The translations under genes were made by a program, and so were the position numbers. Shown here in pieces: positions 10,881 through 19,872 of a DNA stretch of 64,000 nt. The stretch spans positions 1,178,001 through 1,242,000 of the forward strand of contig JANFAH010000016.1 of the NCBI GenBank assembly GCA_024663395.1, read 5' to 3'. The notes beneath the pieces were generated by a model that saw nothing but the letters and a program-made list of their open reading frames with translations, was not told the origin of the DNA and made no database searches. Source of the stretch: Pisolithus tinctorius (Eukaryota; Basidiomycota; Agaricomycetes; Boletales; Pisolithaceae). The stretch's first letter is position 1. Every line of letters begins with the position of its first letter.

Positions 10881-11306
10881 TTATATGGAAGGTCCCACCG
10901 GACCTGCAGGCATCAACGAAGTCCGGACATTCTGAACTCTCATCCAATCCCCACGGGGTATCCCTATCCAGTTGTGTATGTTGTCCCTCATGTAGTAGGC
11001 AAAGCAACATCGGTTCCCACCCACAGAACTAACCCCATGTCGAAGAAGCCGGCCGGAAAATGCAACTACAGTGCCGGGGTTGTAAAGGAACTGAAGGCCA
11101 AGCGTGGGGATATCCAATACACAATCTTCATAATCGCCAACCGTGACCAGCATGTCATACCAATCGGACCGTGAGTGTGGGTCCCGGTGAAAGGGTGTGG
11201 TCCGGTTAGAGATTACGGAGACATTAGTAAAAACCGACGGCCAGTGCTGCAAGGCATCCTGCATATCTTGGTTATGCTGACTCGACCATGTGTCCAACGA
11301 CTGCAT
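10881..11306 (-). CDS. TET/JBP-like 2-oxoglutarate/Fe(II) dioxygenase, short form
   Basis: A 141-residue frame carries the double-stranded beta-helix core of the fungal TET/JBP family. The iron motif is H40-x-D42, with the distal His at 90 (L-L-R-H-G-V) and the 2-oxoglutarate-binding Arg at 99. The conserved blocks Y-N-P-G-T-V-V-A and F-A-Y-Y-M-R-D-N follow. It matches the second copy at 45051-45704 at all these positions. TET/JBP enzymes oxidise 5-methylcytosine or thymine in DNA, and in mushrooms they are known cargo of KDZ transposons (Iyer and colleagues, 2014). The N-terminal extension seen in family members is absent or lies in an unrecognised exon. All catalytic residues are present, so activity is possible, but the frame could also be a fragment. 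Confidence 0.72.
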   Translation of the reverse strand: MQSLDTWSSQHNQDMQDALQHWPSVFTNVSVISNRTTPFHRDPHSRSDWYDMLVTVGDYEDCVLDIPTLGLQFLYNPGTVVAFSGRLLRHGVSSVGGNRCCFAYYMRDNIHNWIGIPRGDWMRVQNVRTSLMPAGPVGPSI

Positions 11307-11326
11307 GGCTTGCCTTCTATTGAGTA

Positions 11327-11899
11327 GTGGAAATTATTACTCCGTCATGGCTATCCCGGTCACGGTCTCGTGCAAGAAGCGCTGCAACAGACCCACCCAT
11401 CACTCCAGCGCCGACTACTACAACCGGTGCTGATGATCCGTGCCATTGTGACGAATATCGGGAAGAGGTTACCATCCTAAAGCGGGAGAATGCTGACATG
11501 AGGCGGGAGATAGAAGTAACCCGTACTGAGCTTGCCGCTCTCCATCGGGTGGTAGATGCCATCCGTAATCACCTATTCCCGGCCCCAGACGTGCTTAACC
11601 ATCCTCTGGTCCCATTTCACGCTACCTCCAACCCTACACCGGTACCTCACATGCCGGTCATGGTCGAACTTGGCACTGCCACCGGTGTTGTAGAGGTTCA
11701 ATCATCCCGAAGCGGCTCAAGACAGGAGTCCACTGAACCCCCCCCAGCTTCATTCGAGGGAGGTGCTGGCTTGGAAGTACCTCCTTCGAATGTCGAACCT
11801 GTGCATGGACCTGCTGGAGGTCCGGCAATCTCTATTACTCCGCCACCACCAGCAGTTGGATCAGCGCCCGAACAGGAAGGTAGGATGGAGGTCGACTAA
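11327..11899 (+). CDS. Coiled-coil protein, unknown function
   Basis: 190 codons from ATG to TAA. The N-terminal part is basic (S-R-S-R-S-R-A-R). Around residues 38-85 there is a C-H-C-D motif followed by a heptad-like coiled coil (E-E-V-T-I-L-K-R-E-N ... A-A-L-H-R-V-V-D). The C-terminal half is rich in Pro, Ser and Gly. It starts 21 bp from the dioxygenase start on the other strand, so the two probably share a bidirectional promoter. The KDZ element at 30.6-48.8 kb also carries a plus-strand protein ending in a coiled coil, which may play the same role. I do not recognise a family. Confidence 0.6.
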   Translation: MEIITPSWLSRSRSRARSAATDPPITPAPTTTTGADDPCHCDEYREEVTILKRENADMRREIEVTRTELAALHRVVDAIRNHLFPAPDVLNHPLVPFHATSNPTPVPHMPVMVELGTATGVVEVQSSRSGSRQESTEPPPASFEGGAGLEVPPSNVEPVHGPAGGPAISITPPPPAVGSAPEQEGRMEVD

Positions 11900-12430
11900 C
11901 ATTAATGTACATGTCATTTCACAATCCATTCGTGTTTTTTTGTCTTTGTACTTGTACTTTGTTAGCTGGAGCAATATATTCTATATTGTCAAAATGCGAT
12001 CTCCAGGAAGAAGTAGCTACCGCTGCTGGTAGTTGTTACTGTATGCTTCAGATACTGGAAAACCAATCTGGTACGGTGATGTCTGTACCAAGGCCGTGGT
12101 GTGACAAGTGCTAAGGGCCAATGGAGTCATGGTTCACCTAGATGATTGAATGATGACTGGCTGGCATAACTCAATTGCTTTTGCTGTATAGCATGATGGT
12201 GGCTTTCATGGTATTGTTCTGGCTTCCTGGAGGCCGTAAGGCATTGAATTCACAGTTTAAATGTACTGGGTAGTTGGCTAGTCTTCTGGACATTACCAGA
12301 GCCACCATTGTGGTAATACATGCATCTCTGGCATGGTACTGGTACCAGTACATACATACACTGTGGACCTGCTCCCGGGAGGTCAGGCAGGTCAGGCATG
12401 GCATGGTATGATTTCTGGGCGGGCCTCCAT
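11900..12430. other. Spacer without supported gene
   Basis: The first part is T-rich and could hold the 3' end of the coiled-coil transcript. No motif or structured repeat is seen until the GCCGG array begins. Confidence 0.4.
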
Positions 12431-13690
12431 GCCATTGGTGCCGGGACAGCTTGACTGATGGCCTCATGGCATTGGTGGATGTGCTGGAACTCCTTACAAT
12501 GGTGCTGTCACAGCCTGCATGATGGCCTCATGGAATTGGGGATGTGCCGGAACATATGGCATAGGTGCCGGCACGGCTTCCACGGTGTTGGTGTTGTGCC
12601 GGAACACATTACGATGGTGCCGGGATGGCTTGCATGATGGAGTCATGGAATTGGGGATATGCCGGAATACATGGAACCGGTGCCGGGCCGGCTTCCATGG
12701 CATTGGTGCTGTGCCAGAACACATTACAATGGCATGGGTTCCAGGACGGCTTCCACGGCATTGGTGTTGTGCCGGAACACATTACATTACAATGGTGCCG
12801 GAATGGCCTGCATGATGGCCCCATGGCATTGGGGATGTGCCGGCACTAATTGCAAAGGTTCCGGGATGGCGTGCATGATGGACCTATCACATTGGGGATA
12901 TGCCGGAATACATAGAGCTGGTGCCGGGACGCCCTCCATGGCATTGGGGATGTGCCGGAACTCATTACAAAGGTGCCGGGATGGTTTGCATGATGGACCT
13001 ATGGCATTGGGGATATGCCGGAATACATGGAACTGGTGCCGGTACACATTACAATGGCGCCAGAATGGCCTGCACGATAGGCCTCATGGTATTTGGGATG
13101 GCCGGAACATACGGCATTGGTTCCGGCACGGCTTCCATGGCATTGGTGTTGTGCTGGAACACATTCCAATGGTGCCGGGATGGCCTGCATGATGGCCCCA
13201 TGGCATTGGGGATGTGCTGGAACACATGGACCTGGTGCCGGTGCCGGCTTACAATACATTGGTGCCGGGACAGCTTCCATGATGGCCCCAAGGCAGTGGC
13301 GATGTGCCGGAGCACGTGGCATTGTGCCGGTTCACATTCAATCAGTGCCGGCATGGACAGCTTCCATGGCATTAGTCCTGGGTTTGTGTTGGCCTGGATC
13401 ACATTGCTTTGGTGCTGGGATGCGTTGGATGGCATTGGTATTGGGTCTGCCCACGTGGAATCGATCCCAGGACTGCCAGCATGGCATTGGTGTTGTGCCG
13501 GCCTGCATGGCATTGGTATTGGGCCTATTCCTATTGCATTGGTGTTGGCCCAGCTCGCATGGCATTCGTCCCAGGATGGCCTGCATGGCATTTGTGGTGG
13601 GCCGGCCCATGTGGCAGTGTTGCCGGGACGGCTAGCATGGCATTGGTGTTGGGCCGGCTTGCATGACAGTGCTGCCAGGGGTGAACTCAG
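12431..13690. repeat. Degenerate GCCGG/ATGGCATTGG array
   Basis: Irregular units of roughly 40-120 bp repeat the words TGCCGG(G/A)A, GGCATTGG and GCATGATGG across 1.25 kb. Because the words are near-palindromic, long open frames appear on both strands with repeating short peptides. These are not genes. The array mirrors the one at the left end of the same element. Confidence 0.8.
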
Positions 13691-14098
13691 GCGCTGAGCC
13701 CATCCATACCTTCTGGGGACACCCAACTCTGGGCTTACCTGGGACTACTCATATTGCAGTGGCTACACCCTAGTCCCACAGCTGGCTTGTACCCCATGAT
13801 GACAATTCTAACCTCTGCGCGGCCATTCTCTATAGTGACTCCTACTTATGGGCTCAGCTGTATGCTACGGTGACACTCATTTATTGGCCCCCCCCCATAG
13901 TCCATGATGACACTTTCTCCCCAGCCTGCTTGTAACTGACAATGACAATTCAAACCACAGCTGCACCATTCCTCATGACAACATTTCCTCTCAGGCTCAG
14001 CTGTACTACATGGTGACACTCATCAGTTGGGCTCTCCCATACTACAAGGTGACAGTAGGTTCATGGCTCTCATGTAACTCACATGCACAAGCCATACA
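13691..14098. other. Right subterminal region of the TIR element
   Basis: No gene. The words GTGACACT(C)AT and GGGCTC(A) recur on one strand, and their reverse complements lie near 8680-8760, so weak inverted similarity extends inward from the terminal repeat. Confidence 0.45.
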
Positions 14099-14146
14099 TG
14101 GGCTCAACTTCCGCTGGCCCGTCACCAACGGCCGATTGTCAGCCTC
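14099..14146 (-). repeat. Right terminal inverted repeat of the TIR element
   Basis: Reverse complement of 8630-8677 with about 12 mismatches. The outer 19 bp differ at one position. Confidence 0.7.
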
Positions 14147-14156
14147 CGCTGACCGT

Positions 14157-14450
14157 CTCATACGGCCTAACCAGGTGCATGGGCTCTGACTCGAAGCCCT
14201 AACACACTACCTCGAGGCACAGGGTGCCTCATCCGTCAATGACCTCCCAAGGTGGGTGAACCATCCCAACAAAGAGTTCACCTTATCTGGCACTTGGTAT
14301 GATGAAACCATTCATTGCACGTGTGTGCTTGACCTGATCGATGATGTAGTAACTGGTGTTGCTTTCACGATGTCAAACCAGGTAATGCCTGCTCACCAGA
14401 GCATCTCCTTGGGTTCCAACCCTCGCAAGAAAGTATATAAGGGGCGGTGA
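14157..14450 (+). pseudogene. Gypsy A 3' coding region, first segment
   Basis: The frame resumes after the TIR element with R-P-N-Q-V and then, past a stop, T-H-Y-L-E-A-Q-G and the stretch from 14256 ending at a TGA near 14448. This continues gypsy sequence broken at about 8620. I do not recognise a domain with certainty. Phrases of the type Y-L-E-A-Q-G-V occur in basidiomycete gypsy proteins downstream of integrase or in gag-like parts. Function is unknown. Confidence 0.5.
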
Positions 14451-14534
14451 AGGCTCTCAACCACCCAGTGCCACATCCACACCAGAATGCCACACCCTGT
14501 ATTCCGACCACTCCAGCTTGAATAATTTTGGGTC

Positions 14535-15263
14535 ATGGCTGAAGCCATCCATGCTGGAACCTTTGACCTCACCAGGGACCACCTCCCTGCTGGATATGTC
14601 ACCTTTTGCGAGACTAATGCTGAACACCCAGACCTGACCTTTCATTACCCACTACCAGATGGGTTCGTTCACAAGCCCCTTCGTTCTCGGGGACATGGAG
14701 CAAACAGTCACCAAGACCGCTGCAACAGAGGGAACTCCCTCTCTGGGATGATCTTCAATCGCTTCAAAGCTGACACCAGAGCTCGTAAGAAAACACCCAA
14801 AATAGTATCTAGATCACGAGCTAAACGCAGGATAGAAACCAGCGCCACTATGACTGTACGTGCTAACAGCAGGCCACGAAGGGGACACCTGCGGAATGTC
14901 CATGCTACCCCTCATAAGGGCAAAAATACCTGTGACATGACAATGCGATTCACTCCCTACCAACAACCTGCTGTCTACCAAGGCCTGATGCAACTTCACC
15001 CCACTCCTGCTGTTGGCATCCAGCATACCATCCCAGGCACAGCAGCCTGCAGAGACAGACACAGCAAGAGTGCCATCAACCCCACTACTGCAGCTCGTAA
15101 GGAGCCTGGAACTCTGGATGAACTGCTCGACACAATCATTAACACTGAACCTGTTGCCACAGGTGGTGATGCTAGTGTTGAAAGATCTGTAGGCTACCTC
15201 AGTAGTGAACAAACTACTGAGTGTATTAATGTACCTGTAGGCTACTACAGGATGTCAGTATAG
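14535..15263 (+). pseudogene. Gypsy A 3' coding region, second segment
   Basis: A 242-codon frame rich in Arg, Thr and His with no recognised domain. It lies between the gypsy integrase region and the 3' purine tract, so it probably belongs to the element, either as an extra 3' ORF or as part of the polyprotein. Its last ~25 codons run into a hairpin-forming repeat. It could also be unrelated host sequence caught in the element, which I think less likely. Confidence 0.45.
15198..15221. repeat. Hairpin, first copy
   Basis: CTCAGTAGT, a 6-base loop GAACAA, then ACTACTGAG: a perfect 9-bp stem. The identical 24 bases recur at 15294-15317. Confidence 0.85.
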
Positions 15264-15293
15264 TAGAATACTTGTAATATGAATGAACTTACC

Positions 15294-15317
15294 CTCAGTA
15301 GTGAACAAACTACTGAG
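15294..15317. repeat. Hairpin, second copy with extended stem
   Basis: Same 24 bases as at 15198-15221. Flanking CC and GG lengthen the stem to 11 bp. Outside it, AGTAGAATACTTGTA and a near complement TACTACAAGTATGTAC could form an outer stem, giving a nested fold about 200 bp before the 3' LTR. Confidence 0.8.
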
Positions 15318-15539
15318 GGAATACTAGTAGAAAATACTACAAGTATGTACGCTTTTTGTGCTTATGTAAGCACACTAGCATCGCACCTAAGTACCAACAG
15401 ACAGTGGCACTTTATGTTCCAACAGCTAGCACCAGCCTCAGTCTGGGTACAAAACTCATCATTATCCTACTGCTCTATCTCATCCTCACGAACTCGATCC
15501 TAGTCGTCTCTAGCATGACCATTTGATCTCCCCAGAAGA

Positions 15540-15552
15540 TCAGGAGGGTGGA
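15540..15552 (+). promoter_or_regulatory. Gypsy A polypurine tract
   Basis: The bases TCAGGAGGGTGGA directly precede the LTR start TGTAACGACC. Purine-rich sequence at this place primes plus-strand DNA synthesis. Confidence 0.75.
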
Positions 15553-15785
15553 TGTAACGACCCGCACTTCTGCAGATACGACAACAGAACCAAGTACAAT
15601 ATGACAGCTTTGACACTTCCTCTTTAGTACGATCTTTTGTGTACGTAGGTATATAAAGACTCATGTAGTAGGTAGGAGGGACCAGTTTTATCGAGAGACC
15701 CTTGGCCAGTTCTGACAAACGACGCTTGAGACCTGTCGACGGAAACTCTCTTACCAGTGTGACCTAGTCTTGCGACCGTCACACA
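15553..15785 (+). repeat. Gypsy A 3' LTR
   Basis: Begins TGTAACGACCCGC and ends CACACA, fitting TG...CA. A TATATAAAG box lies at about 15649. The end is fixed because sequence shared with the second duplication copy (from 61700) begins at 15786. The partner 5' LTR is not in the window. Confidence 0.75.
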
Positions 15786-15989
15786 GAGAGTACTTGTGGC
15801 GGAACACTGGAAAACGTGTGACAAGTTCCATAGGGATGTGAGACGCTGTGAGACGTGTGTTCGGAGGAGTGAGTGTCAAATGTTGCCAGCGTTGAACTGT
15901 TGATCCGTCCACGCGCTTATCATGAGCTTTTTTTGAATAACTTCAAGGTAGTCGCGAATCCTCTGCCACCAGCATTGCAAAAAGCAACG

Positions 15990-16855
15990 ATGAGTCTGCC
16001 TAGGCTACTACAAAGGTTCAGTCTCCTGGTTGACTTGTCATATGCTCTCAAGGTCGCCTTTCTGTCTACTGTTAAATGGATTTTTCATGAACCATCGCTT
16101 CTTCTCCATCCAAGGACGCTGTCATACATTTTCATGTCCCATGTATGGTCCTTCTTTGGACCATGCGTAGATGAGAACTCCACTGCGGAGAAAGCGAAAG
16201 TCATTACTCCTTATGTGCAGGGCGTAGTTCTCGATGTCGGGGCTGGTCAGTTTTCTTGTCTTTTTGTTGGATTCTCGTTGAATTGCTATGTTATGATATC
16301 GGATATGCATGGGTGAATCATCAGGACATGGTCATAATATCAAATACCTCGACAGAGCAAGAGTGACGAAATATGTTGCCCTCGAACCTAACGTACTTAT
16401 GCACCCGAATATACGGCGTACAGCTGATGCTGCACGGTTGAACAAAGCTGATGGAAACCTGGTCATTCTCGCTTGCGGGGCTGAAGATACCGCATCCATC
16501 ATGACCTCTCTGGGAGGTTACCAACCTGTCGACAGTCGTGTCCACGTTAACACTTTGCTCGGTTCTCGAACCTCAGCGAACCATCAAGTCACTCGTCAGT
16601 GACGTACTGAAGCCTGGCGGCAAACTGTTGTTCTTCGAGCATGTGCAAAATTCCCGCCCACACATTGCACGGTGGCAGCAGTTCTGGTCATCGCTTTGGA
16701 GCAGAACGTTCGGTGGCTGTAGGCTTGACCGCCCAACACATGTGTGGGTACAGGAGGTCGGTGGGTGGGAGAAGGAGGAAGTATGGGCGTCGGACGGTGA
16801 AAGCGAAGAGCATCTGTTCTTGCATCGTTCAGGCAGGTTCGTCAAATCCACTTAA
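15990..16855 (+). pseudogene. METTL7-like methyltransferase, frameshifted copy
   Basis: Same layout as the intact copy at 61904-62771: exon 1 (15990-16245), a 79-bp intron (16246-16324) and exon 2 (16325-16855). Within exon 2 near 16533 two bases are missing compared with the other copy (GTCGACAGTCG against GTCGACACAGTCG). This breaks the frame before the L-K-P-G-G block. The rest of the sequence is well kept, so inactivation is recent. Class I SAM-dependent methyltransferase motif I is still encoded across the intron (D-V-G-A-G-H-G). Confidence 0.85.
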
Positions 16856-17159
16856 AGCGGGATTTTCGTTCCCCCCCTCTCCAGGAGAAATTGTTGCCTT
16901 CACGGGACGAAGGGGAAGGGAGGGATCCGCCCTCTCAAACGCTTACTCTGCTAGATACCTTGTCTGGAGCTTACCCAGAGTGCTGCCGCTGTTTTCAGTT
17001 TACTGTGTACTCCTGCGTTGTAGCTAGGACAGTGGAACTTGCAAACTACCCTAGCCGTGACAGGCTTAGAGTTTTTTCAAGTTCGTATTCCTGGTTCTTC
17101 CTGCGTCATAAGTTTGAAGTGTAATATGCAGATCTACTAGTAATTTCCCACGACCGCTA
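16856..17159. other. Convergent intergenic region
   Basis: Lies between the 3' ends of the methyltransferase and the minus-strand gene. No gene is supported. Confidence 0.5.
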
Positions 17160-17168
17160 CTCATGCAT

Positions 17169-18844
17169 TTACAGAGCTGTTGGACAGACACTCAGCAGCG
17201 AGTCCATATGTTCTTTCCATGACTTTAATGCCGTCTCGTCCTTCGCGAGTTTGCGAGCGATTGGGTTAGATGGGAATAATCGAACTCCCAAATAGGGTCT
17301 GTCGATTCCGAAACTGGCAGCAGTCTTGTAATATGCCTTGCATCCCTCCTCCAGTTGTGGGCGCCTCTCGGACGAGGTGACCAACTTACAGAATGGAAGC
17401 AGATTGGGTGGGGAGCCAAAATCTATGACCCTTTTACCAGAATATCATTGACCAGTTTGAAGTTATGAGGTAAGCTTGCTCCATACACAGGCAAGTCTGC
17501 AATCGAACCTACCCAGTTATCGTGGCTTAAGAATGGTTCATACCTTGGGTCACCGCCTGTGATGTCATGCTGACAATCACCTTATAGGTATAACAGCCAG
17601 GTACAACATCATATCTTCAGCAACAATCTTGTATGTACTAGGTGCTTGCACCAAGTTTATCGCATCCCTGTACTTAATATGAATATGCCGCTCAGTATCA
17701 AGCTTTCCCATTAAGAATTTCACAAGGCTTTCACAGCGACATCGAAGGGAATTTTGGAAGAATATTTGGCGGTATTCGTGACATAGAAAAACCGGGCTCT
17801 ACCTCTGACTACTATCGAGTTAACAAGGTGCATCCCATAGTTTTGTACAGGTCCTCCGGATCCTCGGGAGATTCAGAATGTAGAGGGAGACTGTGTAAGA
17901 AATCATGGTGAACACATTGGAGAGGTTATTCTGTTCGTCGTCGTCGAAGTCTGCAGTTGCTAAGTTAGAAAAGAATCGGCAATTTTCCTCGATCTCTATC
18001 ACCTTCGGAACAGTGGTAAGAAAGGGGGACAAAAGGTGGACTTCATACCAGTGTGACTTGTTCGACCTCTTACCACAGCTGGCCTCATACGTTATCCTAT
18101 TATGAAGCGAAACGTTGATGCCTTCCGGTACTTGGTATTCCTTGCCACCGACATCAAAAGGGTAGTACTTCACTGGTAATGTTATTGCACGGACGCATGC
18201 AGAAAGCAGCAAGCAAGCATACGTTCGCCCCAACTGGTTATTTCGCTCTTCACTGATTTGGCGCTGAGGCATTGTACGTCTCAAGGGCTGTTAAAAGTGG
18301 GATTGTATTGCTTGGCTTGGTTCCACAATCCACAATGAGCATATCGGGGTTAGCCATGTGATCTAGACTCCACCGGTGAGTGGTGCAGGGCATGAGGAGT
18401 GTGAGACGTGACTGAGGGTGTAGAACGTTGCTGTGAACCAAGTTGAGTCAGACTTCATTTTTCTGCAAAGTTCAAGTGAGCAGCCAGCCAATTCGATACC
18501 AGGTTTGTCTTGCCAGATGTACAACAAACACAATGTGTCGATATTCATAAGCACGGCAGGCACACACCCAGTCTGAATCAATCATCGTCGAACCCAACAT
18601 GCTCGGTTACAGCCACCCCACCACCGACGAAGTCTGTAGAATATGTCGGGACAGCACCAGCTGGAAGAGTGCATCCGTTATAGATTGCACGGATCGTGTT
18701 TTTCATTTCCTGGTGTTGCTGGCATCCTGTATACACATGCATATGTAGTATGCCAACGAATGTATGTATAAACCGGGTGAGAAACGTGGCCGAAACGAGT
18801 GCGATAAGAGGGAGCTTACGTGGTGTAGGGTTTCGGCCCAACAT
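17169..18844 (-). CDS. Unrecognised multi-exon gene
   Basis: Several open stretches on the minus strand look like exons of one gene: 18578-18844 (a possible start with a hydrophobic segment), 18250-18450, 17820-18284, about 17580-17819, and 17169-17560. Read in order, the later parts give Y-P-F-D-V-G-G-K-E-Y, G-D-P-R-Y-E-P-F-L-S and G-I-D-R-P-Y-L-G-V-R-L-F. I do not recognise the family and cannot place all splice sites. In-frame stops between some parts may be introns or decay. The second duplication copy keeps the same stretches with silent-looking and small changes, which supports real coding sequence. Confidence 0.4.
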
Positions 18845-18865
18845 TGGTTGTGTTTTCTCATGTGT

Positions 18866-19099
18866 TATTTTTTATTTTTATTTTTATTTTTTCATTGTTT
18901 TTAGTGCTTGAGGGTCTAGTGACCCTATGTTGCACTATACAGGCACGGTATTAGCTTATCTAGTGTGGCCCCCTGTGGCCTGCCTGATCCCACAAGCAAG
19001 TGAATGCCCTGGTGGCAGGGCCTTTGGCCCCCCACCAGTCTGCCGTTCCCACCAGCTGTTTTAGACACTCTGCCTTGGAGTGGGTAGGCTTAAGACTTG
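18866..19099 (-). mobile_element. LINE 3'-end fragment, inverted
   Basis: The stretch is the reverse complement of 25161-25391, the 3' untranslated end of the Tad1-like LINE, including the A-rich tail seen here as a T-rich run (about 18866-18900). It is a heavily 5'-truncated copy or one arm of an inverted duplication. Similarity ends abruptly at AAGTCTTAA on both sides. Confidence 0.88.
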
Positions 19100-19481
19100 T
19101 CATAACTGTGCGTTCACACTAAGCCCTTACTCACTCCGCACCCTACTCCGCCAGTCATTCACTCACTCCACACCAACTCTGCCCAACTTCTGTTGGTTGC
19201 GAACCATCTCCGCTCCGACTGCTGTTGGACTTGTGTCACTCTCCTACCAGACCAAGTGGTCCGTCCTCTGAGGGGTCATGTGACTACCTTTGCAGTCAGG
19301 AACTCCGCAGTGCGCTCACCGCATGGTCCAGCGCCTGGACTGTTTCCTTTTCTGGATGTTCTGTGTTACCCGTTCATATGTCCTCCATCTACCCTTCATT
19401 CATCATCCAGGAAATTTTACTTGAAAATTTATGAGTCTCCATATGTCAGTTCCGATTCTGATTACTGTACCTCCATAGCAG

Positions 19482-19489
19482 TATAAAAG
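19482..19489 (+). promoter_or_regulatory. Likely TATA box of gypsy B
   Basis: TATAAAAG about 390 bp before the gag start, in a region expected to be the LTR. Confidence 0.5.
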
Positions 19490-19872
19490 CATGAACTGTA
19501 CTCTGCTGTTCTTCAGTATGAATATCAACTTAGTTCCTACTCCCTCTGATTCTGTCTTCTGCCTGTCGGAGTTATCTCTGACTCTCCATCTGTACTCTCC
19601 CTCTGAAATACGAGGGCTGAGATCGTACAAGGGGGTAGCACACGAGCTAAACCTGACGCCCTCACTCTGTTCTGCCTTTGCTTCGGCAGTCTTCATCTCT
19701 GCTGACACTCTGCTAGTTGGAGTTCTGTTCCTGTGTGTTGGACTTGCTTCCGGACCCTCCTCTAGACCTTGTTTAGCATTGGAGTTGGTCAGAGTAGGCC
19801 CAGACTTGACAGTATATTCATACTCGCACTTGTATGATCTCCTTTTCTGTCTTCCAAAAAACTTGCACCATT

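Larger units (their letters stand above)
8622..14156. mobile_element. TIR DNA element without transposase, carrying a TET/JBP-like ORF
   Basis: Inverted repeats of 48 bp lie at 8630-8677 and 14099-14146, matching at about 36 of 48 positions with an 18/19 block at the outer end. Inside each end is a long GCCGG-rich array. The middle holds a dioxygenase ORF (minus) and a coiled-coil ORF (plus) starting about 20 bp apart and transcribed divergently. A 7-bp direct repeat TCATACG lies at 8615-8621 and 14157-14163. Joining the flanks there keeps the gypsy frame open (R-I-I-R-P-N-Q-V). Exact ends are uncertain because a longer 24-bp imperfect direct repeat overlaps them. Relation to KDZ elements is inferred from design and cargo, not from a transposase. 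Confidence 0.65.
540..15785 (+). mobile_element. Ty3/gypsy retrotransposon A with two nested insertions
   Basis: The element's RT, RNase H, integrase and chromodomain-like segments are at 5837-8602. More 3' coding sequence lies at 14157-15263, a purine tract at 15540-15552 and the 3' LTR at 15553-15785. Copia occupies 660-5831 and a TIR element occupies about 8622-14156. The order RT-RNase H-integrase-chromodomain is that of chromoviruses. The 5' LTR and gag are outside the window or unrecognisable. Multiple in-frame stops and a deletion in the integrase core make it inactive. Confidence 0.8.
15786..18110. repeat. Segmental duplication, copy 1
   Basis: From GAGAGTACTTGTGGCGG onward this stretch matches 61700-64000 with scattered substitutions and small indels. 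It covers a methyltransferase and part of a minus-strand gene. The match is still running at the window end, so the right limit is unknown. Confidence 0.95.

Noticed and set aside
12500..13700. Open frames up to 265 codons on both strands with repeating peptides
   Set aside because: They arise from near-palindromic DNA words. No start context, no domain and equal openness of several frames argue against proteins.
14535..15263. Possible envelope-like third ORF of gypsy A
   Set aside because: No signal peptide, membrane segment or fusion-like region is visible. Only position suggests it, so I left the function open.
15873..15989. Longer methyltransferase start upstream of 15990 (and 61787 in copy 2)
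   Set aside because: The upstream extension has no in-frame ATG, and the ATG at 15990/61904 precedes the conserved hydrophobic N-terminus.
18841..18900. T-rich stretch as a promoter or terminator
   Set aside because: It is the reverse complement of a LINE A-tail, as shown by the shared flanking sequence at 25161-25391.
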